From contig JAGPNK010000012.1 in assembly GCA_020746835.1 (NCBI GenBank), positions 930,001 through 994,000 on the forward strand: a stretch of DNA of 64,000 bases. The letters are read 5' to 3'. The translations under genes and the position numbers were made by a program. Origin of the DNA: Stachybotrys elegans. Its lineage: Eukaryota; Ascomycota; Sordariomycetes; Hypocreales; Stachybotryaceae. How positions within the stretch are numbered: position 1 is the stretch's first letter; each line of letters opens with the position of its first letter. The notes under the pieces were generated by a model that was not told the origin of the DNA, searched no databases, and saw only the letters and a program-made list of their open reading frames with translations. Below are positions 43,374 to 54,836 of the stretch, piece by piece.

Positions 43374-45582
43374 TTACTTCTACTCTCTGAGATGCCAGAT
43401 GAAAGGTAGCAAGGCGTCCCTCGCAACAATTTGGGGGCGAAGGATCGATCAAGGATTAGCCGAGCCAACCTTAATTTTACCACATAGGAAATTGAATCGC
43501 ATCCCACGTGAACAGGTAGTGAAAGCGTGCCGTGCACCACTCACCGACATGAAGAGTTGGTAAAAGAAGCATGGTGCTGACAAGGAGGGGTTTGGCTCCC
43601 TTTGACTCATTATTGGAGAGCAGAGTGAAGACTAGCTGCCAACTACCCTACAGTAGTCACCAAGATGAGCTGGTGAATGCACTCACTACGGCCACAAGTC
43701 TTGCGTTTTTCTCAAATGTGTGTGACAGAATTTCCTGCCAAGTGTCATCTAGCAGTTCAAGACTGTCTTCATTGTCAGAGTGGCCTCGCTGCAGAGGATT
43801 GTCTTTCCCATTAGCCACACGATCAGGAAATCCGGCATGAATGGCGACCCAGCTTGGATGCACGAGACCACCGGGTTTGACGTGAGAGGAAAGCAAAATA
43901 GCCAAAAGTATAGAAATAATTTAAGTTTGCATTCTCACATGTAAGAGACCGCTCTAAGAGTTCTTCTAGAACGTCAAGATGAAACATTAGTTTAAATGTG
44001 ACGGTAGCGAGACGTGCCTGATGACTAGGAGGCTTCAGTTTGACAGGTTAGGGTGAAACCCATTCCTCTTCAACTGTCCCATTTGCGCGCTGAAAGCCCC
44101 GTCATTGCGGGATCATGGAAGCAAGTAGTTCTGTCGCCAATGATGTGGGAATTGCGAATAAGAATGTGCATGTTTTGGTGGGACACAATTGAAGCAAAGA
44201 GACGTATAGTCGTGTCTATTATGAGCGACGGAAAAAGACGCGTTGATTAGCATGAAGCGAGGATGAAAAATACATACGTCATCTGTTCCAGAGCAACCAA
44301 ACCCCTGGACCAACCCCTGGCAGGAGAACAAGCTTACGCAGGGGATACGAGATGCTCCCGAGAGTACCTAGGTCTTGAGCCCTCGGTAGATTAGCAAATC
44401 CAAGCATGAATCTCCTTCTGGGTAACAAAGAAGAAGGCCATGGCGTGAATTCCGTCCTTCAATTCCATCCTGTACGTCGTCGGAGCCCCTGTATTTTGGG
44501 AAATGCTTCCCTGTATTTCTGCTCCTCCTCCCGGTGGCCCTGGTCGTGCTGGGACAAAAATGGGTTCCATGAACCGCTACCATGTCGGAGTGCGTAAGCC
44601 TTATTAGCGCGCGCTTTTCATCGACAGCGACTGTGGGCTTCATGGCGTGACGAACCCGCGGCCGAAGAAGAGTCGAAAACTGGGCCAGGGTTTCGCCTAG
44701 GTATGCCTCGCCAAAGCGATTGCAGCACGATGATGCGTTGGCCGGAATGCATGCAATATCCTCTGAGGCGGCCATTTGCTGCCTATCCCCCGTCCGTCCA
44801 TTGCCCCTGGGGAAGGGTGCAACGCGGGTGCAACACGGCGCTGCAGGTCGTGGAGCCCTCTCTGCAAGAAACCCGATTTCGATAATTCTTCTGCAGGGAT
44901 AATTCAAGGAAGAGAAATGTTGAGTGGGAGGGGCGAAGCTTATTTGGATCCAAAAACGCCCCTTGGAAGAAAACGCCCCGAGAAGGGGATGGAGGGAAGA
45001 GGCACTCGACGGCAGCCTCCCATTCGAGCTGCATGCAGACGAGACTTTGCCATGCCTACCAAATGCAGACTGGCAGCGGCCATGCAACTATGTACTAACA
45101 TGTTAGCCAACTGTCAGATGTCACTCTACCGCACTGCTGGCGCGAGACCAACCAGACGGAGCCCCCCTGAAACACGCTGGCATACTCCCCCCCTACCCCT
45201 CTTAGTAATGTCACTGCATATCATGTACCATTCAAGGAAGCAAAGGGCTGCTTGCGTACGCGTCTTGTATAAAAATAAGGGATAGGGGTACACGTGCCAT
45301 ACCCATGCTTGATATTGAAGAGCCAACAGCCCTTCTTCTGGCAGTCTGTGCCTCACACCTCAGCCAGGCACAGCCTTCGTTATTGTGTGTGCCCTCGGTT
45401 GCTGACACGCTCCTTATTATTGACCTTCCAGTCCATCATTCTGACCATCATTCTACCCACCCCGAAATTCTCCAGCACACCAGCACTCTCACCCAACCTG
45501 GAGAAGCTGCCGTCCCTCGTCTGGCTGCTACGTAGCAGAGCCGCTAAATGCACGTCCGGTCGCTCCACAGCCGCTCCCCATC
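43374..45582. promoter_or_regulatory. 2.2-kb spacer with promoter of the fringe-like glycosyltransferase gene
   Basis: No gene could be supported. TATAAAAATA at 45268-45277 is a good TATA box about 305 nt before ATG 45583. Several CCCCT/AGGGG pentamers occur (about 44293, 44304, 44957, 44978, 45196, 45283), matching the stress-response element bound by Msn2-type factors in yeasts; their role here is unproven. AACCCCTGG-type units are repeated at about 44290-44315. Confidence 0.45.
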
Positions 45583-47334
45583 ATGAAAGAACAGCCCTTC
45601 AGCATGGGCATCAGGAATAACTTGATGTCCCTGGCCTGGCGAGCCCCAAGCATCCCAACTCCAGTCGCCAGAGTCCTCAGACTGATGGCTGTTTTGCTCG
45701 TGTTTCTCTTTATGCTCCGCTGGAACCTGGTGCCAGACAGGGTGAATCCGTCGACAGCGTACGCTGCTGACTATGTTGTTAAGACATCCGACATGAGGGA
45801 TTCCACCGCCCATCAACTATTCTGGTCGAATCAACATGGGCATGGACATGGAAGCGAACATGAACATGAACATGAACATGAGCTCAACACCACCCACGGC
45901 GCATCACCCGCCACCAATCACGCCTTGGATTGCAAAATCGATGCTCAGAAACTCAGTGACATCAAGGCCAGGTACGAGATGGGCGATCAGATAGAGTACC
46001 TCAAGCGCTACGTACAATTCACCCGCACACCCATCGCCCGCCATTCCTACACCCGGCTGGACCAAAAGCTTCTGCCCGGATCGGCAGCCCAGGACGGCTT
46101 CCGCGTACTGGACCTGTCGACGATGGAGAGCCATGACGAAAAGTGCGAGGACCCTTTACAAGTCTCGGTTCCCGAATCCAAATTTCCTGCCGACGCTGAC
46201 TTGTCGGACTTCTTGTTTGCCATTTCCACCACCTTCGACCGCTTGCGCGATCCCACCACCATCCGGGAGTGGGCCTACTGGCTGACGGACGGCCATGGCC
46301 GGTCCAACGGGGGCAAGCTTCTACTCCGGCTGCGGGATGCTGCGGAATCGGAGCTCACCGACACCGCTCGCCGGCTTGATGAGCTTGGTATCGACGCAGA
46401 GGTTAGCGGCTGGGGATCTGCCCATAATCAGGAAATGGCCGTGAGCTATGTTGGCCAGGTCCCCTTTATGTTCTCCCACGCTTCTTCTTCCGAGAGGAAG
46501 TGGTTCGTTCTGTGCGACGACGACACCTTCTTCACCGCGGCGAGCGCCCTCGCAGCCCGGTTCAAGGAGTTCGACCATACAAAGCCCCTTTACATCGGCA
46601 CTCTCTCCGAGGACATGGTTGCTGTCAGGACGCATGGCTCTCAGGCTTTCGGCGGCGGCGGCGTTTTCCTCAGCCGTCCCTTGGTCAAGACCATTTTCAG
46701 CGTCTACGAGTCGTGTGTCACGCCCGAAAAGGTCCAGGAGTCCAACAGTGGGTGGGGTGCTCAGGGTGACATCCTGCTTCGCAAGTGCATCTACGAGAAC
46801 ACGGATATACGCCTGACTCACCTGCCTCAACTATGGCAACTCGACCTGGCAGGAGACGCGACGGGCTTCTACGAGAGTGGCATCAAGCCCTTTAGCGTTC
46901 ACCACTTCAAGAGCGGCGAGCTTTGGCACACTGCTTACCCGCTGAGCACCACCAAGATTGCTCATACATGCGGAGAGGATTGCCCGTATATGCGGTTTCT
47001 CACTGCCGACGGGTTTGTCATCTCCAATGGTTTCAGCGTAGCCCAATACCCCGAGGGCGTTAACTTTGATCTCGACCAGGTGGAAGCTACGTTCCACTCG
47101 CTCGCTGATCCTCAAGGCTGGAACTTTGACTACACATTTGGCCCTCAGCGCCTCTGCCTTCACCGCACTGGCAAGAAGCTTGCGTGGGAATTACGTGAAT
47201 CTGAGATCCTGGAGGATGGCTCAGTCTCACAAGTATACATCCGGAAAAAGGATGATGCTCGTTGGACGAACCGCGATGGACAGCCTTTGAAAGCACTTGA
47301 TGGAGTTATTGAACTTGTATGGATTGCGGGTTAA
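45583..47334 (+). CDS. Fringe-like (GT31-type) glycosyltransferase with His/Glu tract
   Basis: A single exon of 583 codons. It is a type II membrane protein: about 28 cytosolic residues, an anchor (VLRLMAVLLVFLFMLRW), a stem and a lumenal domain. The stem carries a tract of HGHGHG then EHEHEHEHEL near residues 86-104. The catalytic domain has FLFAISTTFDRL, then VLCDDDTFF with the metal-binding DDD, YIGTLSEDM, GGGGVFLSRPL (fringe-like Gly-rich loop) and GWGAQGDILLRKC. The C-terminal 130 residues are a beta-rich extension typical of the DUF604/fringe-like fungal group. It should transfer a sugar in the secretory pathway; donor and acceptor are unknown. Confidence 0.85.
   Translation: MKEQPFSMGIRNNLMSLAWRAPSIPTPVARVLRLMAVLLVFLFMLRWNLVPDRVNPSTAYAADYVVKTSDMRDSTAHQLFWSNQHGHGHGSEHEHEHEHELNTTHGASPATNHALDCKIDAQKLSDIKARYEMGDQIEYLKRYVQFTRTPIARHSYTRLDQKLLPGSAAQDGFRVLDLSTMESHDEKCEDPLQVSVPESKFPADADLSDFLFAISTTFDRLRDPTTIREWAYWLTDGHGRSNGGKLLLRLRDAAESELTDTARRLDELGIDAEVSGWGSAHNQEMAVSYVGQVPFMFSHASSSERKWFVLCDDDTFFTAASALAARFKEFDHTKPLYIGTLSEDMVAVRTHGSQAFGGGGVFLSRPLVKTIFSVYESCVTPEKVQESNSGWGAQGDILLRKCIYENTDIRLTHLPQLWQLDLAGDATGFYESGIKPFSVHHFKSGELWHTAYPLSTTKIAHTCGEDCPYMRFLTADGFVISNGFSVAQYPEGVNFDLDQVEATFHSLADPQGWNFDYTFGPQRLCLHRTGKKLAWELRESEILEDGSVSQVYIRKKDDARWTNRDGQPLKALDGVIELVWIAG
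45838..45886 (+). repeat. Hexanucleotide repeat encoding the HG/EH tract
   Basis: Units GGGCAT/GGACAT, then GAACAT repeated four times, inside the glycosyltransferase gene. The frame is kept, so length changes by whole units would only alter the tract. Confidence 0.8.
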
Positions 47335-48354
47335 GCAAGGTAGCGTTTCATTCTTCTGGACTTTTTCTGTTTCTTTTGTATTTACGGGAGCACATAAAGC
47401 GGCGTCGCGACGGTGGTCAATATCGATTTTGTAACATATATGCATTAAAAACGTCTGGGTAATCTGGGCTCTTCAAGCCCTGTAAGAAGATCTTAAAGTT
47501 TCAATGGTGCCTATTAACAACTCGACTGCTTCTCGTATTCTTCACCGTGCCAATAGCTTGTACGCATTTACCTCATCCCGGCATGGCCAGTAAAACTTTC
47601 ACGGCATCGCCGCAGCCGCCCTAGCCTTCAATGCGTGAAGCCAAACTCAAAGTCCCAAAGCATCGCATGTTTGCAAACGGCCATATCTGAAATGCGGCGT
47701 TGGCTTGCGAGGGCCCTCGTAGCGCCTGCGGTTTGTTCCTGGCTTGGAGGGTCAACTACTAGTACGCTTACCATGGCTTTTTGTTTACTGTCTATGACTG
47801 ACTGGCTCTAGCGCTTCGGATTACAGAGTTTGTACAATTTGATACTTCTCATAACTGGGATCATGCGCTCATGCATTTAAATTTACACCCTCCAAACAAC
47901 AGAGACACTACTGCGAAGGTCCCTGGGCTTCCATCTTTGATGTGCAGAAGATATTTGTCATCAGGTTATCTCCGTAAGGGCTGGTGGGAAGTTGGAGGGT
48001 GACTCACTGGAGAACGTCTATTGGCGCACAGGATCAAGAACCCCATTAACATTACGGATTGGTTGGGAGTTGGGGTCATCTGTAAGGTCCATTAATTCGT
48101 CCCAACATCACATCGCAAAGTCTGTATATGCGCACGTATTTTTTGACCAGCCCTCCATTGTGTCCATCGTACCATTCATGACAAGCGCTGATCTGAGGAA
48201 CTATCAACCATTGGGGAGAGGGAACTTCACGTTGTGATCTCTTGCAACCACTTCTACGACCTTCAAATCACCTTTTCCCCAGGCTCACATTGTCCTCAGC
48301 CTGAGCCTCCGATCACATATCAGCATAGATTGCCGCTGAGTTATTCACGCGATA
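47335..48354. other. Intergenic spacer before the MCT-type carrier
   Basis: 1.0 kb with no supported gene. No clear TATA box before 48355 was found. The open frame at 47992-48237 has no recognisable features. Confidence 0.4.
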
Positions 48355-49929
48355 ATGTCAGTTCAAGTTACGTGTTGCTCGTGGCGCCTCTCGGTGGGAC
48401 TCGCATCATCCAACCATGGGCATATAGTGCGTGCCAGAAGGATGCCACACACCGACCAACGAGGGGGTGCTTTTCAAGCAGAAACCAGGCCAAGGAATGC
48501 TGAGAATCAAGGAACGGTTGATGCGGCACCTCCGCCCGATGGTGGCTACGGTTGGCTGTGCGTCTTAGGCCAATTTCTCATCAATGGCTTCACTTGGGGC
48601 GTAGCCGCGGTAAGTTCATCCTTGTTGGAAGACGATGGCCTTGCTGACCGTATCGAAACAAGTCCTACAGCGTCTACCTCGCCCATTATCTCTCACACGA
48701 CATATTTGCAGAGGCGAGACCTCTGGATTATGCGCTGGTTGGGGGCTTCAACTTTGCCTTTGCGCTACTTGTTGCACCTCCTGCCACGCTGCTGATGCAC
48801 TGGTACGGGGTCAGGGCACCCATGTTCCTCGGTGTTGTCCTCCTTCCTAGCGGTTTCATCTCGGCCTCGTTTGCGAGCAGGCCCTGGCACCTCTATCTTT
48901 CACAAGGAGTATGTGTCGGACTTGGCATTGGACTCATCTACATTCCTGCAACAGCTGTCGTCCCTCAATGGTTCAGTAAGAAGCGCAGTCTTGCTATGGG
49001 AATATGTGCCGCTGGTTCCGGTATTGGTGGACTCATCATATGTTTCTCAACACAAGCTATGTTGGATGCCCTTGGGCATGAGTGGGCCCTGCGTATCACA
49101 GCTGTCGTCGTATTCGTTGTCAACCTCGCTGCTACGCTTCTTATTCGGTCACGAAACAAAGAGATACAGCCAAACCGACGCTTATTTGCCATTCACCTTC
49201 TCGCGTCGTACCAGGTGAGATTACTGTTATGCTGGAGCATTCTTCTCATGTTTGGTTATATAGTCCTCATGTTCTCCCTTTCCGATTATGCTCTGGTAAT
49301 CGGCAGGGATGGCCAGGACTCAGCAACAGTAGCTGCCGTTTTGAACTTGGGTGCTGCCGTTGGAAGACCGGTCATTGGCTACCTGAGCGATCGTTATGGC
49401 CGCGTCGAGGTTGCTGGTATCACAACTTTCAGCTGCGGAGTCTTGGTGTTCGCACTCTGGCTACCAACCACAAATTACTACATTCTCATAGCGTTTGCTT
49501 TGCTGAGCGGAGCTATCCTGGGAATCTTCTGGGCTGTTCGTACATATTCCCATTCGTGCTTGGTGCAAAGGTGCGTCCGCTAATGCGTTAATAGGTTATA
49601 AGTCCACTGGTGGCCGAGGTCGTGGGTCTGAAAGAGTCACCTGCTTTTCTTACTATGATATGGCTTTCTGTAGTACTTCCAAGTCTTTGTAAGTCTTTAA
49701 TTCACTCTTCAAACAGATTTGGACAATCTCTTGTTTTGATCTTCAGACTACATGCTCACCTTAAAGTCCAGTCTCAGAAGTTATCGCCTTGGAGCTCAGA
49801 CAACCAAGTTTGGGGTCCCGATCATACCTTAATGCTCAAGTCTTCACAGGGGTTTCATATCTTGCATCGAGTCTACCATTACTTGAATTATGGAGAGTAC
49901 GGAGAGCAGATAGACAAGGAAATGTGTGA
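48355..49929 (+). CDS. MFS transporter, monocarboxylate-porter (MCT/MCH) type
   Basis: Four exons, 48355-48609, 48663-49535, 49595-49688 and 49772-49929, total 1380 nt (459 aa, frame kept). After a hydrophilic N-terminus comes PPPDGGYGWLCVLGQFLINGF, the signature start of fungal monocarboxylate-like permeases. About 12 membrane spans follow, with GVCVGLGIGLIYIPATAVV, WFSKKRSLAMGICAAGSGIGG and GRPVIGYLSDRYGR as conserved loops. The last exon (SEVIALELRQ, then NAQVFTGVSYLASS) restores the usual C-terminal span that is easily missed because of a 59-nt and an 83-nt intron. It probably imports or exports a carboxylate or related metabolite at the plasma membrane. The start could be an internal Met (MPHTDQRGG). 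Confidence 0.85.
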
Positions 49930-50042
49930 GAGTGGTGGTGAAGAATAAGCGAGACTGTAACCTAGGCCGAAATATTCAGGAGAAATAGGCTCTAGAGCTA
50001 CACACTTTGGTGGTTGGCCGTAAAGTTGGTAACGCCATTCTA

Positions 50043-51876
50043 CTAGCAACCATTCCCGACTTTCGATTGCCCATATTGCGTCAAGTCATTTATGACCTTT
50101 CCATACTCGTGCTCAACCACCTCGACGTGATTCTGTGACCGAGGGGTAATTGAGCAGCGAAATGGTAACGGGCTGGAGTTGAACCCATCTGAGTAACCAA
50201 ATCTGCTCTACGTTAGTGCTAACAAGGTAGCTGGACAGAAATGACTCACATGTCGACGTCAATATCCTTGCCATCTTCGTCCTTGGCTGGGCCTATATCA
50301 AATGCCCACAATATGCGTGCAATATTTAGAGTTACAGAAGCAGAGCCCAAGTGCATCCCCGGACAGATTCGACGTCCCCATCCAAAGGCACTGTGGCCCA
50401 AAGGCCCGGGATATTCGCGTTGCTTCAGGAAGCGCTCCGGTAGGAAGTGATGAGGCTCAGGAAAGTCGGCTTCATTGAGATGCACTACATTAAAGTTAGC
50501 GGGGGAAATTTTGGAAGTTGACAAAATTGCACTGCTTACAAGTCCAAAGAGGCGCTATGACCGTACTGCCCTTAGGGATAAACATGCCCTTGTACACGTA
50601 GTCTGCTGTGCTTGCGTGAGGAGTGCCGCCAAGTACGGCGACTGGACGCCAGCGCAGTACCTCGGAGGCGATGGCCGTTACATATCGAAGACTTGGTAGA
50701 TCGTCAAAGTTGGGAAGACGATCACTGCCAACGACGCTGTCAAGTTCCTGATGCGCAAGAGGGATGAAATCAGAACCGAACTTGACGCAGGCTAGGAAGA
50801 AGCTGGCAAGAGAACCGGCGGACTGAAATGAAAGTTAGATCAGTAGTGGCTGCTATCAGGCTAACTCACTGTTTCAACTCCGGCGCCGAATGGAGAGCCT
50901 GCTGTATAGGCGATCTCCAAATCAGTCATTCCGAGATTGTCCTGTTCCTCTAATAGATGCTTGGCAAAGCATTCAGGCGCCACCCCTCGCTTCACCTTCT
51001 CCTTGACCTCGGACATGAGTTCGGTGTAAAGAGAGATATCCTTGGCGCGTTGCTGGAGGACTTGAGCTTTCCATGGAGCGAGGAAACTGGGAACATATTT
51101 GAGTGCTGGGTAACGCTCAACGACAAACTTGCCGGGGATACTGGGCCACGTTTAGCAAGAACAATTGCAATAGGCTCGGGTACTCACTTCACCGATGTTA
51201 GGCGCTCCATAGCTTCAGCATTCTTTCGGACGACAATGTCTGTTTTAACATTATCCACCCGCCTGCCATAAGTGACGGTCACTATGACAGACGCTGCATA
51301 ACGCTCTAGATGGGTTCGAAAGTTTCCCGGAGACTTCAAGAGATCGTGCATGAGGACTTTGGACTCCAGACTCTGAACCGGCTGATAAATCTTGCTCTGG
51401 CGTTGCATGAAACCGCTGTGCAACAACTTTCGCCACCGTCTCCAAAATGGTCCGTAGGAAGCCATGAGGCCTCGCATACCACCAGACAACAACTCACCGC
51501 CCATTATGAAACGTGGGCGAGAGGAGAAGATGGCGCCGTTTTTCTCAAGTAGATCCCAGGCCGCTTGCGCGGAACCAAGAATGATGGTAGGCGTAGGGCC
51601 TAGTTGCAGATAGACCACATCGCCGTACTCTTTGCTGAGCTCTTGAAACCACAGCCACGGCTTTCGAATCCCGGTTTTGACCACTCTAGGTCCCGGAGGG
51701 AGCTGCTTCCGGTGGGAATAGAGCCTCCATTCCTGCTTCACCTGTAGGAGGGAATCAGCAAGTCTTCAAAAAAAACCCATGGGAAATTTCCTGGCATATC
51801 AAACCCTTGGAAACATCGAAATAAGGTAAAAAAGACCAGTAATTGCAATCACCGAACCAAGGAAATTCAACAGCAT
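50043..51876 (-). CDS. Cytochrome P450 monooxygenase
   Basis: The first exon 51876-51805 encodes a membrane anchor (MLLNFLGSVIAITGLFYLIS). The second, 51741-51188, carries PPGPRVVKTGI and the substrate-side helices. Further exons follow, with a last one ending at TAG 50043-50045 after an intron near 50180-50250. Motifs: AGSPFGAGVETVS in the I-helix (normally AGxDTT), SEVLRWRPVAVLGG in the K-helix (ExxR), FLPERFL in the meander, and the heme loop FGWGRRICPGMHLG with the Cys ligand. The style is that of O-methylsterigmatocystin-oxidoreductase-like fungal P450s. The I-helix has Val-Glu-Thr in place of Asp-Thr-Thr, so oxygen activation may differ slightly. The substrate is unknown. Middle exon limits were not all fixed. 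Confidence 0.88.
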
Positions 51877-52514
51877 CTTGGCGGTACGGTACAGATTCGG
51901 CTAACCATCCAGTCTGTCGGCAAGACAGTGTCATGCAGGCCCTCGTTTTAAGTCACAATTCGCAATTATAGCCTCGCGGCCAGTTGCCACGCCGTCAAAT
52001 TAGCAAGCACCACGACTACCCCGCATGCATTCGATGTGCAATGTCCCGTAACCGAGCTTGGCAGTTTCGATAGTAGGATTTAGCTGGTGGATACCATTGT
52101 CTTGGACACGAGGCGAATATCTCAACATCTTCTGCCCTTCAGCTTGAAATCCCACCATGGAAAATATTCGCTAAGATGAACGAAATATTACTCAGGCATG
52201 TTTTTTCTTCATCAACGGAGCTGTGGAACGGCCCAATACGTCCTTTCCGCCTCTTGCTCAACCCGTCTACTCCAATATTTGCCGAGGCCAGGAGCCGAGA
52301 GTAAAAGGGTGTGGGTGGAGAGACCCCCGCCTGATGGGTCCGTCGGCTGAGGTTGCTAGAAACATTATCTGGGGTAATTTTCTGGAGAAGCTGAACGTTG
52401 AGGTCGAGCTAGTTCGTGACTTCGTCAGTTTTTTGAGTATTTAGATGCTACTGTATGCCCAAGCGGGAAGGGCCATTCAGACGACAAGTTCTCCAAGATC
52501 AGCACTCTTGAATC
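51877..52514. promoter_or_regulatory. Divergent promoter of P450 and sugar-porter genes
   Basis: 638 bp between two divergent starts with no supported gene. No certain TATA box was seen. The arrangement would allow shared control of the P450 and the transporter; that is inference. Confidence 0.4.
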
Positions 52515-54411
52515 ATGCAGTCCGCCAGCCCTAAGCATTGGCTTAGCAAGCCGTTCTTAACCTCGCTTTTCCTCGGAATCGGTGGCTTTCTCTATGGCTA
52601 GTATGTGACCGCCTTTTCCCTTGAGAGTTCTGGTTCTCACCGATATCCGTCAGTGATTCAGGCATTATCACACCAAGCTTAGCTCTTTCTTCTTTCTTGG
52701 TTTATTTCGGGAACCCAGACCCTCCCCTCCGTGGCGCCATTGTCTCGATGTACCAGGCTGGAGGTAAGTAGACTCACCTACCAGATATTGGCATCCACTA
52801 ACCATGAAACAGCTTGGCTGGGGAGTGCATCGGTAGGGTACACGAGCGATCGATTTGGCCGCCGCAAGGCCATTGCTTTTGGATGTATCTGGGGCGTTCT
52901 GGGTGGTGCCTTGATGGCTGGAGCAGCGCATGTCGCAATGCGTACGTGACAGTGATTCTGGTTCTCGAAATCTCCTCTGGGCTGATTATCAATAGTCATA
53001 ATGGGTCGCCTACTTGTTGGCTTCTCTGTTGGAACAATTACCGGTGTTGCTCCAGTGTATGGCGCCGAGATTGCCAAGGCAAGTTTTGTCCTGCTGATTT
53101 TCTACAAATTACTGACCAGCTCAATAGACCAGCGAACGAGCGCGGATCACTGCCGTTAACCAAATGAGTAAGTATTCTGTCTCTAATCCTTATTGGGCCA
53201 TCTAACAATATCTCTCCTTGAAAGTGGTTGCCTGGGGTTTTTTTATCGCACTGTGGACTGGTGTGGGCGAGGGACGATGGGATAACCCTAATCAATGGAG
53301 ACTTGGCTTCGCGATCCAGACAATCCCTGCCCTTATTCTTGGGCTTGGTGTCTTTTTCCTCGCAGAGTCTCCTCGCTGGTTATGTCTCAAGGGGCGCCAG
53401 GAAGAAGCCGAGAAAGCATTCCGAAGCTATCATTTTAACGGAGCCAATGATGACTGGTGTTGCACCGAGTTCTACGTCATGCAACTGAATATAGCAGAGG
53501 AAATTCAGGCGCAAGGGCGACTCTCGTGGGGGGAGCTTCTGAAAACACCCGTTTTCCGGAAGCGGCTCTTCGTTGGATCGTTTGTGTGGGCAGCTGCCAT
53601 GTTGTCAGGCATCTCCTTCGTGCAGTACTACCAAACCGCCATCTATGCAACCCTCCAGTTCGATCAAAATCGTCAGCTCCTGGTCAGCGGTCTCTATGGA
53701 TCCGTTGGTCCTGTAGCATGCTTCTTCTCCCTCTTCTTTGTCGACAAGATTGGGCGAAAGAAGATTCTGGTTACGAGCTCGGCACTCCTATCTCTGTCTT
53801 ACATGATCATTACAATTTTGGCAGCAGTGTACCCTGCTCGCCCCGGCTTTCCCACTAACGACGCTGCTCAACGGGGTCTCATTGCTTGCATCTTTGCCGT
53901 TTCTGCAAACTACTCGGCATTGCTGGGACCCATGACATGGATCATTCCGTAAGCTACTTAAATGATCCCCCTTCATCTATTTGCTCTTCCTTTCCCAGTT
54001 ACAAAATCTTGCTTTGCTAACACGATTTACCACTAGGCCTGAGGTTTTTACTACCGAGCTTCGAGCCAAAGCCAACGCTGTGGTTCAGGTGATTCATTAT
54101 TCCATCAGCTTGATCATTACGCAGTGCTCCCCTATTGCACTGGCTGCCGTGGGATGGAGATACTATGTAAGCCAATCTACTGATGTTTTATAAGACAGCC
54201 GCTGACAATAAAACAGATATTGTTCGTTCTGACTAATGCGATGTGTGCCCTTGTCTTCGTTTTCCTTTATCCAGAGACCCGAGGTAAGATTTGCGTCCTC
54301 AAACCCCTGATGCTTTGCTCATGTATTCCAGGAAAATCACTCGAAGAGATCGATGAAATCTTCGGCGATGTCAAGGTCATTCACAAGGAGGACGTCAGTA
54401 AAGGATACTAA
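52515..54411 (+). CDS. MFS sugar porter
   Basis: A gene of about eight exons from ATG 52515 to TAA 54409-54411. Joined segments read FLGIGGFLYGYDSGIITPSL, AWLGSASVGYTSDRFGRRKA (the loop 2-3 sugar-porter motif), GRLLVGFSVGTITGVAPVYGAEIAK, then AVNQM and FFLAESPRWLCLKGRQEEA (PESPRWL-type). A second half begins SWGELLKTPVFRKRLFVGS and holds FFVDKIGRKKILV, PMTWIIPPEVFTTELRAKANA and YPETRGKSLEEIDEIFGD. These are all the standard signatures of the hexose/lactose-type sugar porter family, with 12 membrane spans. Exon ends such as TATGGCTA-intron-TGATTCAGG (GYDSG) were checked by motif continuity. It is head to head with the P450 gene. Confidence 0.9.
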
Positions 54412-54836
54412 GGGTCAATTACATTTCCGGGCAATACTAGAACCACCTTTTGCGAAGCCGCAAAGTCGATCTTTTCCATGCCAAACTCAAACGAAGCCAT
54501 TCTTTACTTCCTGTATGGAGACATCCAAAGCAAAGATTGCCGTACAAATTAGGTATACCTCGAACAGGATACCAATATACGTTGTCTCCATAGCCAGTAA
54601 AAGCACTGATATTCCAACAGAAAACCGATGGTTACCCAGTGGCATCCGGTGACTATCTTGCCATGAGCCGGTAAGGCAGCCCGACAATCATAAGGCTGGG
54701 AAGCAACCAGTTTGATCGCATCATTAGATATGAGGTCGAGGAGCCGGCTGGTTAACTGGCAGCCGTGATATCACGTTCGCGATATTAAGATACATCCCTT
54801 TCATGAGCTCTCCCTGCTTAAAGTTAGTCAAGGCTC
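54412..54836. other. Convergent intergenic spacer
   Basis: 425 bp between the 3' ends of the sugar porter and lipase genes. Nothing notable was seen. Confidence 0.45.

Noticed and set aside
44368..45087. 239-codon open frame on the minus strand
   Set aside because: No domain, odd composition and heavy overlap with several other frames; it looks like chance in a GC-rich promoter region.
50150..50180. Sequence GGGCTGGAGTTGAACCC resembling a tRNA 3' half
   Set aside because: It lies inside the last coding exon of the P450 gene, and no matching acceptor stem or A-box was found.
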